From the NCBI GenBank assembly GCA_037176905.1, contig JBBBWG010025557.1, positions 1 to 61,974 on the forward strand: a stretch of DNA of 61,974 nt, written 5' to 3'. Positions 25,279-37,519 of this stretch are shown here, piece by piece (positions within the stretch are counted from its first letter, which is position 1; every line of letters starts with the position of its first letter). This DNA comes from Azolla pinnata. Its lineage: Eukaryota > Streptophyta > Polypodiopsida > Salviniales > Salviniaceae. Position numbers and translations under genes: made by a program. The notes under the pieces were generated by a model that worked only from the letters and a program-made list of their open reading frames with translations, ran no database searches and was not told the DNA's origin.

Positions 25279-26677
25279 GGATCGATTCTCTCGTTGAAAT
25301 ATGCATCATTTTGCCAAGGAAATAGGAACAGTTTGTTCTCATAAATTCCATTTATGACCCTGGACATTGTATGTATGTATGTATGTGTGTATGCATGTAT
25401 GTATGTACTGTATGCATGTGTATGTATGTATGTACTGTATGCATGTGTATGTATGTATGTATGTTTGTGGGTGTATGTTTGTATGTGTGAATGTATGTAT
25501 CTATCTATGTGTGTATGTGTGTGTGGGTGTATGTTTGTATGTGTGAATGTATGTAACTATCTATGTGTGTATGTATGTATGTATGTATGTGTGTGTGTGT
25601 ATTTTTGTATGATGGAATTTCCAGAGAGACACGTTCTTGTAACATGTATTTGGTCATCGAACATGTATTTGGTTCGATGACGATTATTCGTGCTCATTGG
25701 ATGACCCTTGTATGCCATGAAGGAGGTGTAAAGGTTTGTAATCGACATTGGTATCAAACTTTTGCGTATAGCATAATAGGGGACCATAGTGCTTGAGAGA
25801 TGAAAATTCAATATCCCACACGAACAAATTCGATAATCAAAGAAATCGTAATCTCGTCTATTTTTCGATCGAATGAATGCTCGTTGTCCATTTTCATCCT
25901 TCTGCTTTATTTTAGCTGCATCGTAATTTTCTCATTTGTTCTCTAATCAGATTATTCGATTTTATATTGTGGATTGACAATTTGGACTAGTTATTGGGCT
26001 AGTAACTAACTCATTTGAGTTCAATGAGTGAAGCCTTAACACCTCTACCTTTAATTATAGATACAAGTGTACCCTGCCTAATACTCACAAGCCCATCCCA
26101 ATTTCTTTCTATTTCTCTTTACGATCCGAAACTCAATCCAATCGATTTCACTTATTTGAATTGAAGCCAAACCTTGGAAGTTTTGTGATCTGAATTGGGA
26201 ATCTCAAGCTATTTATGCTTGATTCACCTTATCATGATGCTAACTGTCATTATGCCTTGTTGCATGTGTTAATTTGTGCATTTTGGCCTTGTGGCTTCTG
26301 GCAAACACATTGCTTGAAATCATTCATTCATGGTAATTCCAATCGAAAAATATAATCATCATTATTACTACAAGATTTCTCAGCAGCGAGCTCTCCACTA
26401 TCCAAGAAGCCACATATACAAGCTGAGAGGTTGTACGAGAGGATGATACATGTTAAAAACTTGTAATGGGTTCTTTGGATCGAAGAGGCAAATATTGTAC
26501 ATAGGCTTGTTATGAATACTTCTATGGTTTTTACTCTATTTGTACACACATTCCCTCTTGAGACATGGCGGCTTACAACGCGCATTACTATGTATCTCCA
26601 AAAACAAGGGTAATGAGGGTTAGTAGATCTTACTTGGGGCTGATGAAACACTTGAGAAGCTTGTGTTTTCCCATCGA
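25279..26677. other. Intergenic between the FAD monooxygenase 5' end and KUP 3' end
   Basis: A long tetranucleotide microsatellite lies at 25369-25606, less than 100 bp upstream of the monooxygenase start. The remainder (25620-26677) is AT-rich and should contain the 3' UTR of the minus-strand potassium transporter. No gene is seen. Confidence 0.6.
25369..25606. repeat. (ATGT)n compound microsatellite
   Basis: About 240 bp of TATG/TGTG tetranucleotide repeats with internal larger-order periodicity (blocks such as TGTACTGTATGCATG repeat). It lies in the probable promoter of the minus-strand monooxygenase gene and could be polymorphic. Confidence 0.9.
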
Positions 26678-29600
26678 TCACACATGGTAAATCATTCCCA
26701 CCTCGATAAGGTTGGTGTGGGGGATGCCCAATGCAGCCATCGGCCCTCGACAGTTCCTGCGCAAGAAGTTGAACACCACATTGATGGCAAGCTTCTTGAA
26801 GATCGATGAGCTGCTGTTTGCTTTCAGGTGCGAGTGCCCCAAAATGTATGCGACGCCCATCTCCTTCGCCTGCAAGATCTCGCTCAGCTCTTCCTTCACG
26901 CTCTCGTCCAAGGAAGTACTTTCCGGGAGCTCGAATCGGACTTGCTTCCTGCGGCCTGAGCTCTGGGCTCGATGAGGAAGATGCAATCCATTCGAAGAAG
27001 CGTCGATTTCTGATGTCGATGCTCCGTGCTTGCTCTCATCTTCTTCATCCTGGGGTGCCCCTGAAGTCTGCAATGGAACCAGCTTCAATATCGGGTGGTC
27101 CGATTGCCTAACCACAGTCATCTTCTCCATGGTAAATCCATCCTCAGCTGACGCTGTCGCAGCTTTAGCTTCGCATTTTATGAACTCCCCCATGGTCACC
27201 ACAAGCTGGTCTTCGAACTCGATATCCGCTTCTGGAACATCCCTGTAACCATACCTGACCATGCATCGGTATATCCGATACTCTTTCGGACCAATCCTCC
27301 CCAGGAAAAACCTCTCGTCCGCGGATATGTGGGGCACTGGGAGCACCTTTATGCAGACGAAAACCACTACCTGATGGAATGCAGGGAGATTCGTCACGAA
27401 ATGTGAGAAAATGGCTGGAACTCCCGACATCAGTTCGGTGTAGATGAGACCCATCCCCCGGACCCGAACAAAACCAAGGCTTGGGCCTAGCGAGAGGAGC
27501 CACTTCATCGAGACTTTGTTCTCCATGTCGAATTCGTGCTTCTTTTTTAGTCCATAGTGCCATATGTACATTATCACCATGAAGATGAGGGCAAGGACTA
27601 GCGGCACCCACCCACCTTCGTGTACTTTGATGAGGCAGGACGAGGCGTACATCGCCTCTACAGAGCCGAATAACAAGAAGAATCCAATGGCTAGAAATAG
27701 ATTTTTATGCCATTCAACTATGATGATGAAAGTCATTAGACACGTCGTCACCAATATGACCATAGTGACTGCAAGGCCTGGCAAACCAAAGGAGGTTAAA
27801 TTCTCACACATCTTTGCAGTTAACCCTTCTCTCACTCGTCTAGCCATAGCTAACCAAAAGTATAAAGATCCAAATCATCAAAAGTAAGGCATACCATATG
27901 CATGGCCTATCAAAGTCGTGTTACGGAATCCAATGGTGATGGCCAAACACAAGATCATGAGCATCCAATTGATCTCCGGGATGTAGATTTGTCCTAATAT
28001 GCTGTGAGAAGTATGAACAATTTTCACACGGGGAAAAAAACCTAAAGCTGAAGACTGCTTGATGATAGAAAAAGTGGCTGAGATAATTGCCTGGCTACCA
28101 ATAACAGATGCAAGTGTAGCCACCACAAACACTGGCCAAAACAATGGCTCTGCAGCACATAATATGTGTATCTTTTAGAGAAAATAACCAGAACTCTTCT
28201 GCGTAGATGTAAAAAAGCGGTAAACGACTTACGTGGAACAGCTTTAAAAAAATTCCAATCAGCTTCACGCCTGTTCCTTGAAAAGAAAGCTGCTTGCCCC
28301 ATGTAGGTCAGAATTAAGCATGGGTATACGACACATATGAAAGCAAGCTGTGAGCACACAAACATATAACATTATGGAAAATTCCAACGTGAGGTGAAAG
28401 AAAAATAAAAACATGGCTATACTACACAAGAGCCAACTAAATATCTGCGTGACTTGCATGAAAACAACATCAACATGTATTTCTATGGAATGTTTCAGTA
28501 AACAATACAGGAGATAAAATTTTCAAACCTTAATTGAACTCTGCGAGAAATGTCCCAAATCTGCAAACATTGCCTCCAGTCCTGCATAAACAAAATGTTC
28601 CACTTTCATCTTTGCATGGAGCACAAATTATAACAGATTGTAATTTCTTGTTACACTAGAAGATATTTGAAATTTTTCCGTTACAATAAATTAATGCTAT
28701 CATGTATTACTTTTCTGTTCAATTTAAACTATTGCAAAATGTATGCCTCCATGCATTCCTACCTGACCCTGATACAACAACATCAATGTTCTAGAGGCTG
28801 CTCGTACTTTAATATCTATGATTGCTGCAACATATTAATCTTTCAAATCATCAAGTAACAGCTGTTTACCTGTAATGCATAGTACTACTCCTCCAAGTGA
28901 TATCCATCCTTTTTTACCTGTCTGATGAAAAAATGAGAATATATAATATGGTGATAGCCCTTTATAAATGCCAGGGTTCCATCGGAATATATTATATATG
29001 CCTATGCTGCTAGTGAAGAAGAGCCATATCAAGATAATGGGTGCAAACATAAATGCAACCCTGTGTGTGCCAAATTGTTGTAATGTAAATAAGCAGACGA
29101 GGATAATGCACGCAATCCCCACAATCAAATCTGTCAGAACAACCGGAGCTAATCAATATACAATCCAGGGTTAAACTAGGGCTAAAATTCATTTTCTGTT
29201 ATAAAAATGCAATAGAAAAAGCAGACTTTTGAAAGTTTGCTCGCTACACTGTCACAAAAGCTGAATACATAATCTTTGCATGTAGGGTAGAAAAGATTGA
29301 TACTTTGTACTCGCGTAAGATGAACCCATCCTAGGTATGCAATGTATGGAGATGATATCATATCTACATCTCAGAGTCTTCAAAGGGCACCACAAACATA
29401 CATTGTCAACCCCAGTATATCTCACTGGAGCCTCTTATCCGGGCTGGTATATAACACAATGAATAAAGTGGTAGACATGGAATGGCGACATTCATGGAGC
29501 AATACAACTCTTAAATAACTAGTGTCCGAGCCTTTGAGCAGTCATTCTGGTCACTGAAAATATTCAAGTCACCCAAAACTATCGGCACTTGGAAGTAAAA

Positions 29601-32600
29601 TTACACATACAAAATGTGAAGTCACGGAAGTGGTTTCTTTTCATATATGAAAGCTGCATCTGGATAATGGGGGCCTTTGAGCAGCTATTCTAGTCTACCA
29701 AAACTATAGTCACTCGAAAATAAATTACACATACAAATATGGAAGTCATTGAAGTGGCTTCTTTTTATCTATGAGAACTGTATCTGGATGATGAATCCAA
29801 CATCTGCGTAAGAACATGCCTTGAAATAGTTTTTGACATATCAATTTCAGACAAGAAAAAACAAGTTCCTTTGTCCGATTCGACTGTCCTTGAGACTCTC
29901 ACACAAATCCACCCAGCACCGAAACTTGAAAGAATTTGACCTTTCCCAAAAACACATGAATCTAAAAATGTATTAAGCCAAAAGTATGAACATAATGATA
30001 AAAAAACATACTCAAATATGCAGGATGTATGTTAAATGTTGGTTACTCACGCTCACTGAGATGGTTTGATGCAATATTGACACCAGAGACAGCTGATAAA
30101 ACTGCATAAAGAAAATATAAAGTATAACCCACTGGCCATTTTAGAATGGTTAATTCACAGATAGCAATCAAATGAGACCTCTCACCTGACATTGGTGGTG
30201 TAAGTATGCCATCACCAATGACCATACAGGTTCCAAACAGAACTATACCGATGAGTACATCATGTACCAACTTGTGTTCTTCTAAAAAGTGTATGATATG
30301 ATGTTTTCGCCGAGTTTTTGATGTGGGCTCAGGATTATGAGTTGAGAATTCATCAACGTCTTGTCGGTTACGTATATGACTAAGTTTTGTGTGACGGCAT
30401 AGAAGTGAATAAAGAGCAAAGGTACCACCTGTGTCAAAAGAACAAAACAACGAAATCATCTTATGTAAATAATTCACGTCCATTTAGCTTTCTTCAATTT
30501 TCTTTGATTAGCTTAAGATGTGAGTAATCGTGACATGGTTTTAGCATGCTCCAAGCCCAGGTAGGATAGATTTGACTTAAGGTATCCGAAGAGCTGTTGG
30601 AACTATCATACAAACATCTCGGAAAAAGTGAGATCAGATGGCCTTCTTGAAACGATAAGCCTTATAGAATGACCAAACCACTTCGAAAGTCAAAGGAGAC
30701 ATAGCTAAGCCTCTTGAATGAAATCACTAGTATTTGATGCAGTGTCTTTTGATTGTAGCTTTTACCTTGGTTCATCTTGGCTGTTTCCAATATATTAATA
30801 TTTTATTAAATTGCTCAACCTACCGATACTAGATATAATACTTCAATAACACTTCATCTTGCCAAGGACGATCATACAGGACAAAAGCAAGCAATGAAAT
30901 TGGATATTCAGCACTGTGTTTTTCTTTTCAATCAAGCATCCTGGGATCCGTTATGAACAACCACTGTATGATTTGTCTCAAGCATATGCTACAAAGCCAT
31001 CAGCTTTAGAATTTATAAAGAACCAATCATTGAAGTATTGATATTGCAGATCGCTATATCATTATTTTAATGCCATCCTAATTAATCATGAATTCTCTGA
31101 GCTGTATCTTGGGTTATGGGTGATTGCAATTGGACAAAAAAAATGAATTCCTGACTTGCTCTAGTGCATTTGAAATTACTATGCACAGCAGTCGTGTTGT
31201 GCTTACATTCTATGTAGACACCTTCTATTTGCCACCAAACAAAGTACACAAACTTAACTTCATATTTGACATGCAAACCATTAAAAAATCAAGAGTTTTC
31301 AGTACAAACCTTCGCCATCGTCATTGGCTTTGAGGACAATGAGCATGTACTTGGCTAATGAGATTAACGTAAGGGTCCAAAATATTAAGGAAAGAACACC
31401 CAGTATCTCTGTGTCACTGTCAGATATCTCTGCAATCCCTGAAAGTGAGCTTTTGAATACATATAAAGGAGTGATACTGAGGTCTCCATATACAATGCCG
31501 ATGCTCTGATATGCCAAAGTTAGAGTGCCTCTCCACGTATTTCTCTGAGGAGTGGAACCGAAATTAGAGATTAATATTATCAGCGTAGTTATGTAATTTG
31601 TTATTTCAATGATTATTAATAAAATGTCCTAGTTTGCTGAAATAACTAACACAGACTCGCTAAGCTATATACTTAAATTATGACAAACACATAAAAATAT
31701 CTCAAATTCGCTACTCAAAGGATTGTTCACCATATAGATTTGTAACTCGGTACCCTCAGGACCATCAGGTGTCAAATATAACCCGTGGAACAAGCATCTT
31801 CGCATAGCATGTAAAGAGTTTAGTAATGACCCTCAGCGAATAGGCATAACTATTGAACATTGCCACTAACAAAGAATTATGTTTGGATAAACTCAAGTTG
31901 AAAAAGGTGAGAAGAACGAGCTCGAATGCGATTAAACATGGAAGAAATGGAAGGTGACACTCAGCCTCACGAATTGTTTGACCAAGACATGCAGTGTCAA
32001 TAAGTCTCCTTGATGTGCCCCAACACCCCATCTCACATAGGAGAATACATGAGCTAAGTCATAATGAAATGATCGAGAATGTAGGGTAATGCAGTTTATA
32101 AAGTCCAAGTAGAAAAGTGCTGAACATGTGTGCAGCATTTCTAATATAATATTTGAATGCGGATTCCCATGATTCTCCCAAGCCCTGATACAGCGATATT
32201 ACTAAAAGAAACATCATTTTCTATATGATATTTGAGTGTTTTCGTGTACACCCATGGGAATAATCAAGGAGTAATTGTGAATATACTTTCTAATCCGCAG
32301 ATTATGTAGGCAGACCTATATATGGTTGGCCTTTGATACATACAAATTTGGCAGTTTAGAAGTCTCTCTTATTACATGTCCCTAGATGATTCCATCATTC
32401 GACCTAGATGTATGGAGGCACACATTTCACATTGCCTTCAATACATTGATATGGCAGAGCCCAAGCTCAACCCGTCAGCTGAGCAAAGAAACATTATGAT
32501 ATGCACGTATAGTGCAAGCTGATTTGATGATATCATTCTTTTCAGAGAAGGATTTGGGTACTTCTGTAGAGTGCCGAACATAAATCAGCCATGACTATCA

Positions 32601-34174
32601 TTCCACCTTCTGGCGATAGGATAAAGGATCCTCACCACGGGAGAGTTTGAAGCTTTCACATCGTCCACATAATGAACTACCAAAGGACACTCCTAGTGCC
32701 AAAAGGCAATTAACAAGGCCAGTGTGCAGTCATTGCTCAGAAAAGACAGTAGATACGTGCATGTGAAACAATAGATAGTGCAATTCTTCCTCCTCAAGGA
32801 CAACTATCTCCCCCTCCCCCACAGCATCAATATGTATATCTTCATAAAAGTTGAGCCACTTCCAAAAGGCAGGAGATGGCTCTTCCATGTTTCCATGACC
32901 CCCACATGACGGAGATCTTGAAGGGGCAGAAATTTTCATTCTAGTACCATAGCACATATCTTGTCTAGTACCGGTTCATGCTTATACGAGGTCTACCGTT
33001 TACTTCTGGGAAGTTCAACTGATAACACATTCCTTCTGCTCATCCAAAGACTGAGGAGAGCTCCAGGCCCCCCTCTATTGAATATGTTGCATCTTTGAGT
33101 CTCCTAAGGCTCCATATACAATCAACTAAGATTTGGCTGAAAGGTGTATTAATTACAGACAGAACTACAACTTCTGCCTTGTTGAAACTACTTCTGAAGA
33201 TCAAACAGCCATCCATTAGCAACACGAACTAGATGATAGGTTATGGTGTAACCTGGCAAGCATCAGAGCAGGCTGGGACAATGGTTGGGACCATCAGCTC
33301 ACTATAATGCATGGAACCACACAAACAAGGCCATCACTCCATAAAACAACAGCCAATGCGGGAGGTTATCATTCATGAGCTCCCTTGCTCCATGAGTCAT
33401 GGACACATTCGTTCCTCAAGAAAAACATTGCCATATACACGGTCCACGAAAAACTCCGAAAGACTAAAGATCCGCTAGCATGTTGTATACACGGATCTGC
33501 TTAGACATAGAAGCCAACTGTCTCCTACAGGCAACGTCAATAACTATATGCAATGTTTCGGAGTACATTTTCCATGGAAATCCTCCTAGGTTAGGATCTC
33601 TGGGCAATTTACAGGGAAACACCCGCCATCCAATGCGTTGAGCTGTAGGAAAATGAGCACAGATTTGAACAAACATCAGACTCAAAAACCCAGGCATCTC
33701 TATCAATATAAGATCCTCTAATGTAGGGCTTTTCCATCCGAAAAGCGAGCAAACGACAGGATAAAAACAGGAGCATACCTCCTCCTTGCCCACGCAGATG
33801 TATATACAGGGAGCCAAATATATCGATGAGAAACCATCACGTGTAATGGCAGCGGAAATCATGGGCATATTATCGATCACACAAGCATAATAACTGGGAG
33901 ACAGACAGACAGATGGATGGATGGATGGATGGATGGATGGATGGATGCATTCATTGATGTAAAGATGATCACTGAACTACATAAATCACACCATTTCTCC
34001 GCCTATGCATAGAAGGGTGAGCTAGTGAGGTCCAGAAAGAAGGGCCCGCCATTGAGCTTCTAGAGCTAAATTAGCTAGCAATCCACAGCTTTTGAAGAAA
34101 AACTCAATTGTGGGGAGAGAGAGAGGCGAACTTACTCGAAGTGCATGCTGATAGCGTCCTGCTTCGAGATCCAT
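26678..34174 (-). CDS. KUP: HAK/KUP/KT potassium transporter
   Basis: Nine minus-strand exons: 34174-34136, 31544-31310, 30428-30186, 30101-30051, 29130-28870, 28581-28529, 28347-28233, 28149-27895 and 27777-26678, giving 783 residues, normal for the family. The 13-residue first exon ([13 protein letters not shown]) is followed by the first membrane helix '[14 protein letters not shown]', where VYGD (31-34) is the conserved family signature. '[17 protein letters not shown]' spans the exon 3/4 junction and '[10 protein letters not shown]' and '[11 protein letters not shown]' the exon 5/6 junction. '[10 protein letters not shown]' in exon 9 precedes the long cytosolic C-terminus, which ends with '[17 protein letters not shown]' and '[10 protein letters not shown]', the typical family end. 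The protein moves K+ with H+ across the plasma membrane or tonoplast. The 2.6-kb first intron separates a tiny first coding exon from the rest. Confidence 0.93.
29529..29793. repeat. Diverged direct duplication of about 140 bp in KUP intron 4
   Basis: Two adjacent copies: 29529-29668 and 29671-29793. Both begin with CCTTTGAGCAG and share TTACACATACAAA, GAAGT..TTGAAGTGG-like and CTGGAT.ATG blocks in the same order. They sit in the intron 29131-30050 and are non-coding. Confidence 0.75.
31545..34135. other. KUP intron 1 (2.6 kb), no recognised content
   Basis: This is the longest intron in the window. It includes a GGAT tetranucleotide repeat at 33902-33947 and several random frames, the longest at 33464-33880 on the minus strand, which I could not match to any family. 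No element ends or target-site duplications were recognised. Confidence 0.55.
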
Positions 34175-34594
34175 GAGGCAGAAGAAGCAAAAGGAAGAGG
34201 GGGCAAAAAGAGCGAGATACAAGATCACGTCTCTACACGCACGGAGGAGGATACAGAAGAAGGCGAGGGAGCGCGGGAGCTTCGAAGGCGAGGGAGCTGG
34301 GCCAGGAATCCGGCCCGGAAGGGGGAGCTCTGTCAGGCGGCTATGGCGGAAGGTGTGAGTGAGCTCAGGGAGGGGGGAGCAAAAGCGAAAAGCAGGAGGA
34401 GCCCATGTCAGGAAGCAGGTCGCCGCTGCTCGTGTGTGATGTGTGCGTGACGGAATCTGTCACTGTGCTGGAGCAATGGCGACCTCTGTTTCTCGCTTTC
34501 TCTCTCTCTCTCTCTCTGTCTGTGTTGGGGGCTTCTGCTCCGTCCATCTTCTTCCCTTGACATTGCGTTGATCTCAAGCCATGGAATTCATCAA

Positions 34595-34634
<40 letters not shown>

Positions 34635-34666
34635 GCTGCAGATCAGATCAGAAAAGAGCTCAAGCC

Positions 34667-34727
34667 CACCATCACCATCACCATCACCATCACCATCACC
34701 ATCACCATCACCATCACCATCACCATC
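34667..34727. repeat. (CATCAC)n hexanucleotide repeat upstream of KUP
   Basis: About ten CATCAC units, about 500 bp upstream of the KUP start, directly followed by degenerate GTC/GTCGCC repeats to about 34830. Simple-sequence DNA with no evidence of coding use. Confidence 0.9.
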
Positions 34728-36510
34728 GTCGTCAGTCGTCGTCGTCAGTCGTCGTCGCCGTCAATCATCATCGTCAGTCGCCGTCGCCGTCAATCGTCAA
34801 TCGTCGCCGCCGTCGCCGTCGCTGTCGTTTTGGGAACGGTTCGGAGAGAGATGCATAATTGCGCCTGCGGAATGCCGTATCACGGAAGGTCTTCTCCGCG
34901 CACATATCGGAACGAAACGAAGCAAATTGTGGGGGTGCTGACATCTTGTGGTGTTTGTGTATGCGGATGGGGCCACGTATTCGCGCCTCGAATTCCATCG
35001 GACCACTGCGTTCGTACTCTCTTCCCGCACCCCCCCCCGATCAATCGATTGCTCGATTTGCTGCTCTGTTGCTCGCTCGATCGATCGATCGCTCGCTCGC
35101 TCGCTCGCTTCGATTTCTTCTGATCGATCCGTCGGCGCTTCCAGAGAGAGAGAGAGATAGCCTGCACACTCATCCAAGTGCATGTTGAGGACGATTTCGT
35201 CGGTCCGCGTTAATACATCATGTAATCGAATGATTGATGGACCATTCTGCATCGTTTGAATCTATGCAATGGGCCAATTTTTGCAATCGGTTTCTGACTG
35301 ACTAACGCAAAGGGAAATGGTCGAGATCCCTTCTATTGCATAACATGCTGGCTGAATTTGGCCAAGCAAGTTCTTGTATTTTCGAGCGGATTTTCAATAG
35401 AGCCTTGCTGCGGTAAAGTTTCTCTTCTCCATGATCAACAAGAAAGGATCTACATATTGTAAATTCGAGAAATCTATTCATGACCACATAAATCGTGCTA
35501 TCTCTAGCCCCGATGAAGTTGATGACCAAAAGAAGAAGAAGAATAAGAAGAAGAAGAAGGTAAAGTGCATATGAATCGTGCTTCAAAATCGACACAGAGC
35601 AAGACTTCGTATCGATCCGATTGTATAATCGTGGCATGAATCATGGTGCATGCCATCATAGTCATCATCATCATCATCTTCTTCTTCTTCTTCTTCTTTG
35701 TTTTCTTGTCTTCTGCTTTCTAATGGGCGGCCATAAACCTGGAATCCTAAACCCTAAACAACAAAGCTTTGCAGTTAACAGGGTTTGATCGTGTCAAACC
35801 CTACTGGCTGAATTCGTGAAGAGTAGTGGGGCACAGGGGCAGATTGCAATCTCCGATCCTTTTTTTTTTTCCTTTTCCCTTCTTTATCCTCTGCAAGAAA
35901 CGTGCCGATTTTCAAACCCAAGGTCGTTTTGTCTGCTTCTGGCGCATCGATTCCAAAGTACGATCACGACGCTCGGATCTGTACGCACCAACCAAGTCAG
36001 TGTACAAGAAGATAGAGAGATCTCAATGAAAAGAGAGAAATACAGTAATGTTCTTATACTAAAAAGTCAATGTACTAAGAAAGGTTTGGTTGATCTTGGG
36101 TTATTGCACTGTCATTTTGTGTTATGCATCAAATAAATTAGGGAAACTTACCAGAAAATGCCTACCAAAATTATAAACTACATATTAATGCCTACAAAAA
36201 CCAAAAATTACATATTAAAGCCTAGTTCTAGAATTAATTGACTATTGCAAAACCAATTTACTTTATTAATATCAAATCAATTAATTGATTAATATCAAAT
36301 CAATTAATTGTGAGCTCAATTAACATCAACTTAATTAATTGATTAACACCGAATTAACGTGTTAATCAATTGATTAGACTCTAAAATTACTAATTTTTGT
36401 TAAACAAATATAGTAAGGGAATCAATTAAGATCGATGAGTGGGAAACTATTGGTCAATATTTGGTTTAGGAATAGTTTAGTGGGAAACTATTAGGAATAA
36501 ACTATTAGGA

Positions 36511-36577
36511 ATAAAGATTAACACCCAGTTAATCAATTCACGTTATCCTAACAAAATTAACTGGTGTTAATCTTTAT
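36511..36577. repeat. Inverted repeat (23/22-bp arms, 22-bp loop)
   Basis: The left arm 36511-36533 (ATAAAGATTAACACCCAGTT and three more bases) is the reverse complement of the right arm 36556-36577, with a single one-base indel. The spacer is 22 bp. It lies in an AT-rich stretch between two divergent genes and could be part of a small MITE-like element, a matrix-attachment region or a hairpin RNA. Which one is not determinable here. Confidence 0.85.
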
Positions 36578-37519
36578 TAAATTTTAATTTCCGATTTTAA
36601 TAGGCGTCAAAATGTTAATCTATAACTTTGTTAGGCGTTTTTTGTTAATTCTCCCAATAAAACAAAAATGATCTTAACTCCAATGCGTTGTATTTGTGGA
36701 GCGAGATAAGGGAAAATACGTGAGACGCTTACCATTCCAAGTGTAATATGCTTACTCTGTATTAAGAACACAAAATTATGTCGTTAATCAATAAGGATGA
36801 TAAAAGGTGAAAGGAGTAAGATTGTTAGTACAAAACGCAACTCGTGCTGACTTTCGATGCTAAACGCTACAACGCTTTGCACTAAACCTACCACAATTAG
36901 CGAAGTAGCCGTCGGTGGACAAGAGAAAAGCAGCAACAAAGGCCACATGATCATTTGTGTATATATCCATTTTAGGGCCCCATCCGTGATCCTTGGGGCC
37001 GACCTACAGAGGCCGTATTTGCCCCCGATTCTTCTTTCGTGATCCTGCATCGTCATCACATGTCTTTGCGCAATGTCTTTTACTCGATCGATCGATCGAT
37101 CGGGGCTATCGATCAGAGCCTCCATGTACTATGCCGATGAATTCGACGAGTTTACCGCGTGGATTTCATACGTCTAATGCACATTTCCGAGGTTTTGAGA
37201 ACTTCCAGAATCTAGAACTTTGACAGAGCCAAAGTTAACCGTGGTTTTGATTCTAATTCTAATTGTAGTTAAAAAAAAATGTGGGCCTAAACAAACTCTG
37301 GTTAAATGTGGAGTTAACTGTTAACCGTGGTTAAACGTGGACTGCCTTCAGCACAGGCCAGCGATGGAGGCTCTCTAGGGTTTCCGCGCCGTTGAATCGC
37401 GCTCTGCGAGGCTCCAGCTCCAGCGTCTGATGATCATGGGCGGCGATTGATCAATGTTCAGCTTTCGTGCTGGCCGCCCGGAGCGGAATCCTGTCAGAAC
37501 GCTTCATCCCGCGACGTGA

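Larger units (their letters stand above)
34175..37519. other. Intergenic, shared 5' flank of KUP (minus) and PPR gene 1 (plus)
   Basis: Close to KUP are a purine/CT-rich leader, CT microsatellites (34499-34518, 34600-34631), a (CATCAC)n tract and GATC/GCTC repeats (about 35078-35111). From 36140 to 36660 the DNA is very AT-rich with many AATTAATTGATTAA blocks, a near-perfect inverted repeat and a 30-bp direct duplication (36158-36217). A GATC run lies at 37083-37101. No gene is supported. Confidence 0.55.

Noticed and set aside
27778-27894. Alternative acceptor at 27851 that would add about 24 in-frame residues to KUP exon 9
   Set aside because: It would leave an intron of only about 44 nt, too short for plants, and would insert residues between two adjacent conserved blocks (GHAYG and LAVT).
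33464-33880. A 138-codon frame in KUP intron 1, considered as a possible transposon remnant
   Set aside because: I found no polymerase, integrase or capsid motif and no terminal repeats. Nothing supports naming an element.
35528-35705. GAA-rich and TTC-rich tracts that could pair as a hairpin
   Set aside because: Both are simple trinucleotide repeats; complementarity is expected and says nothing about function.
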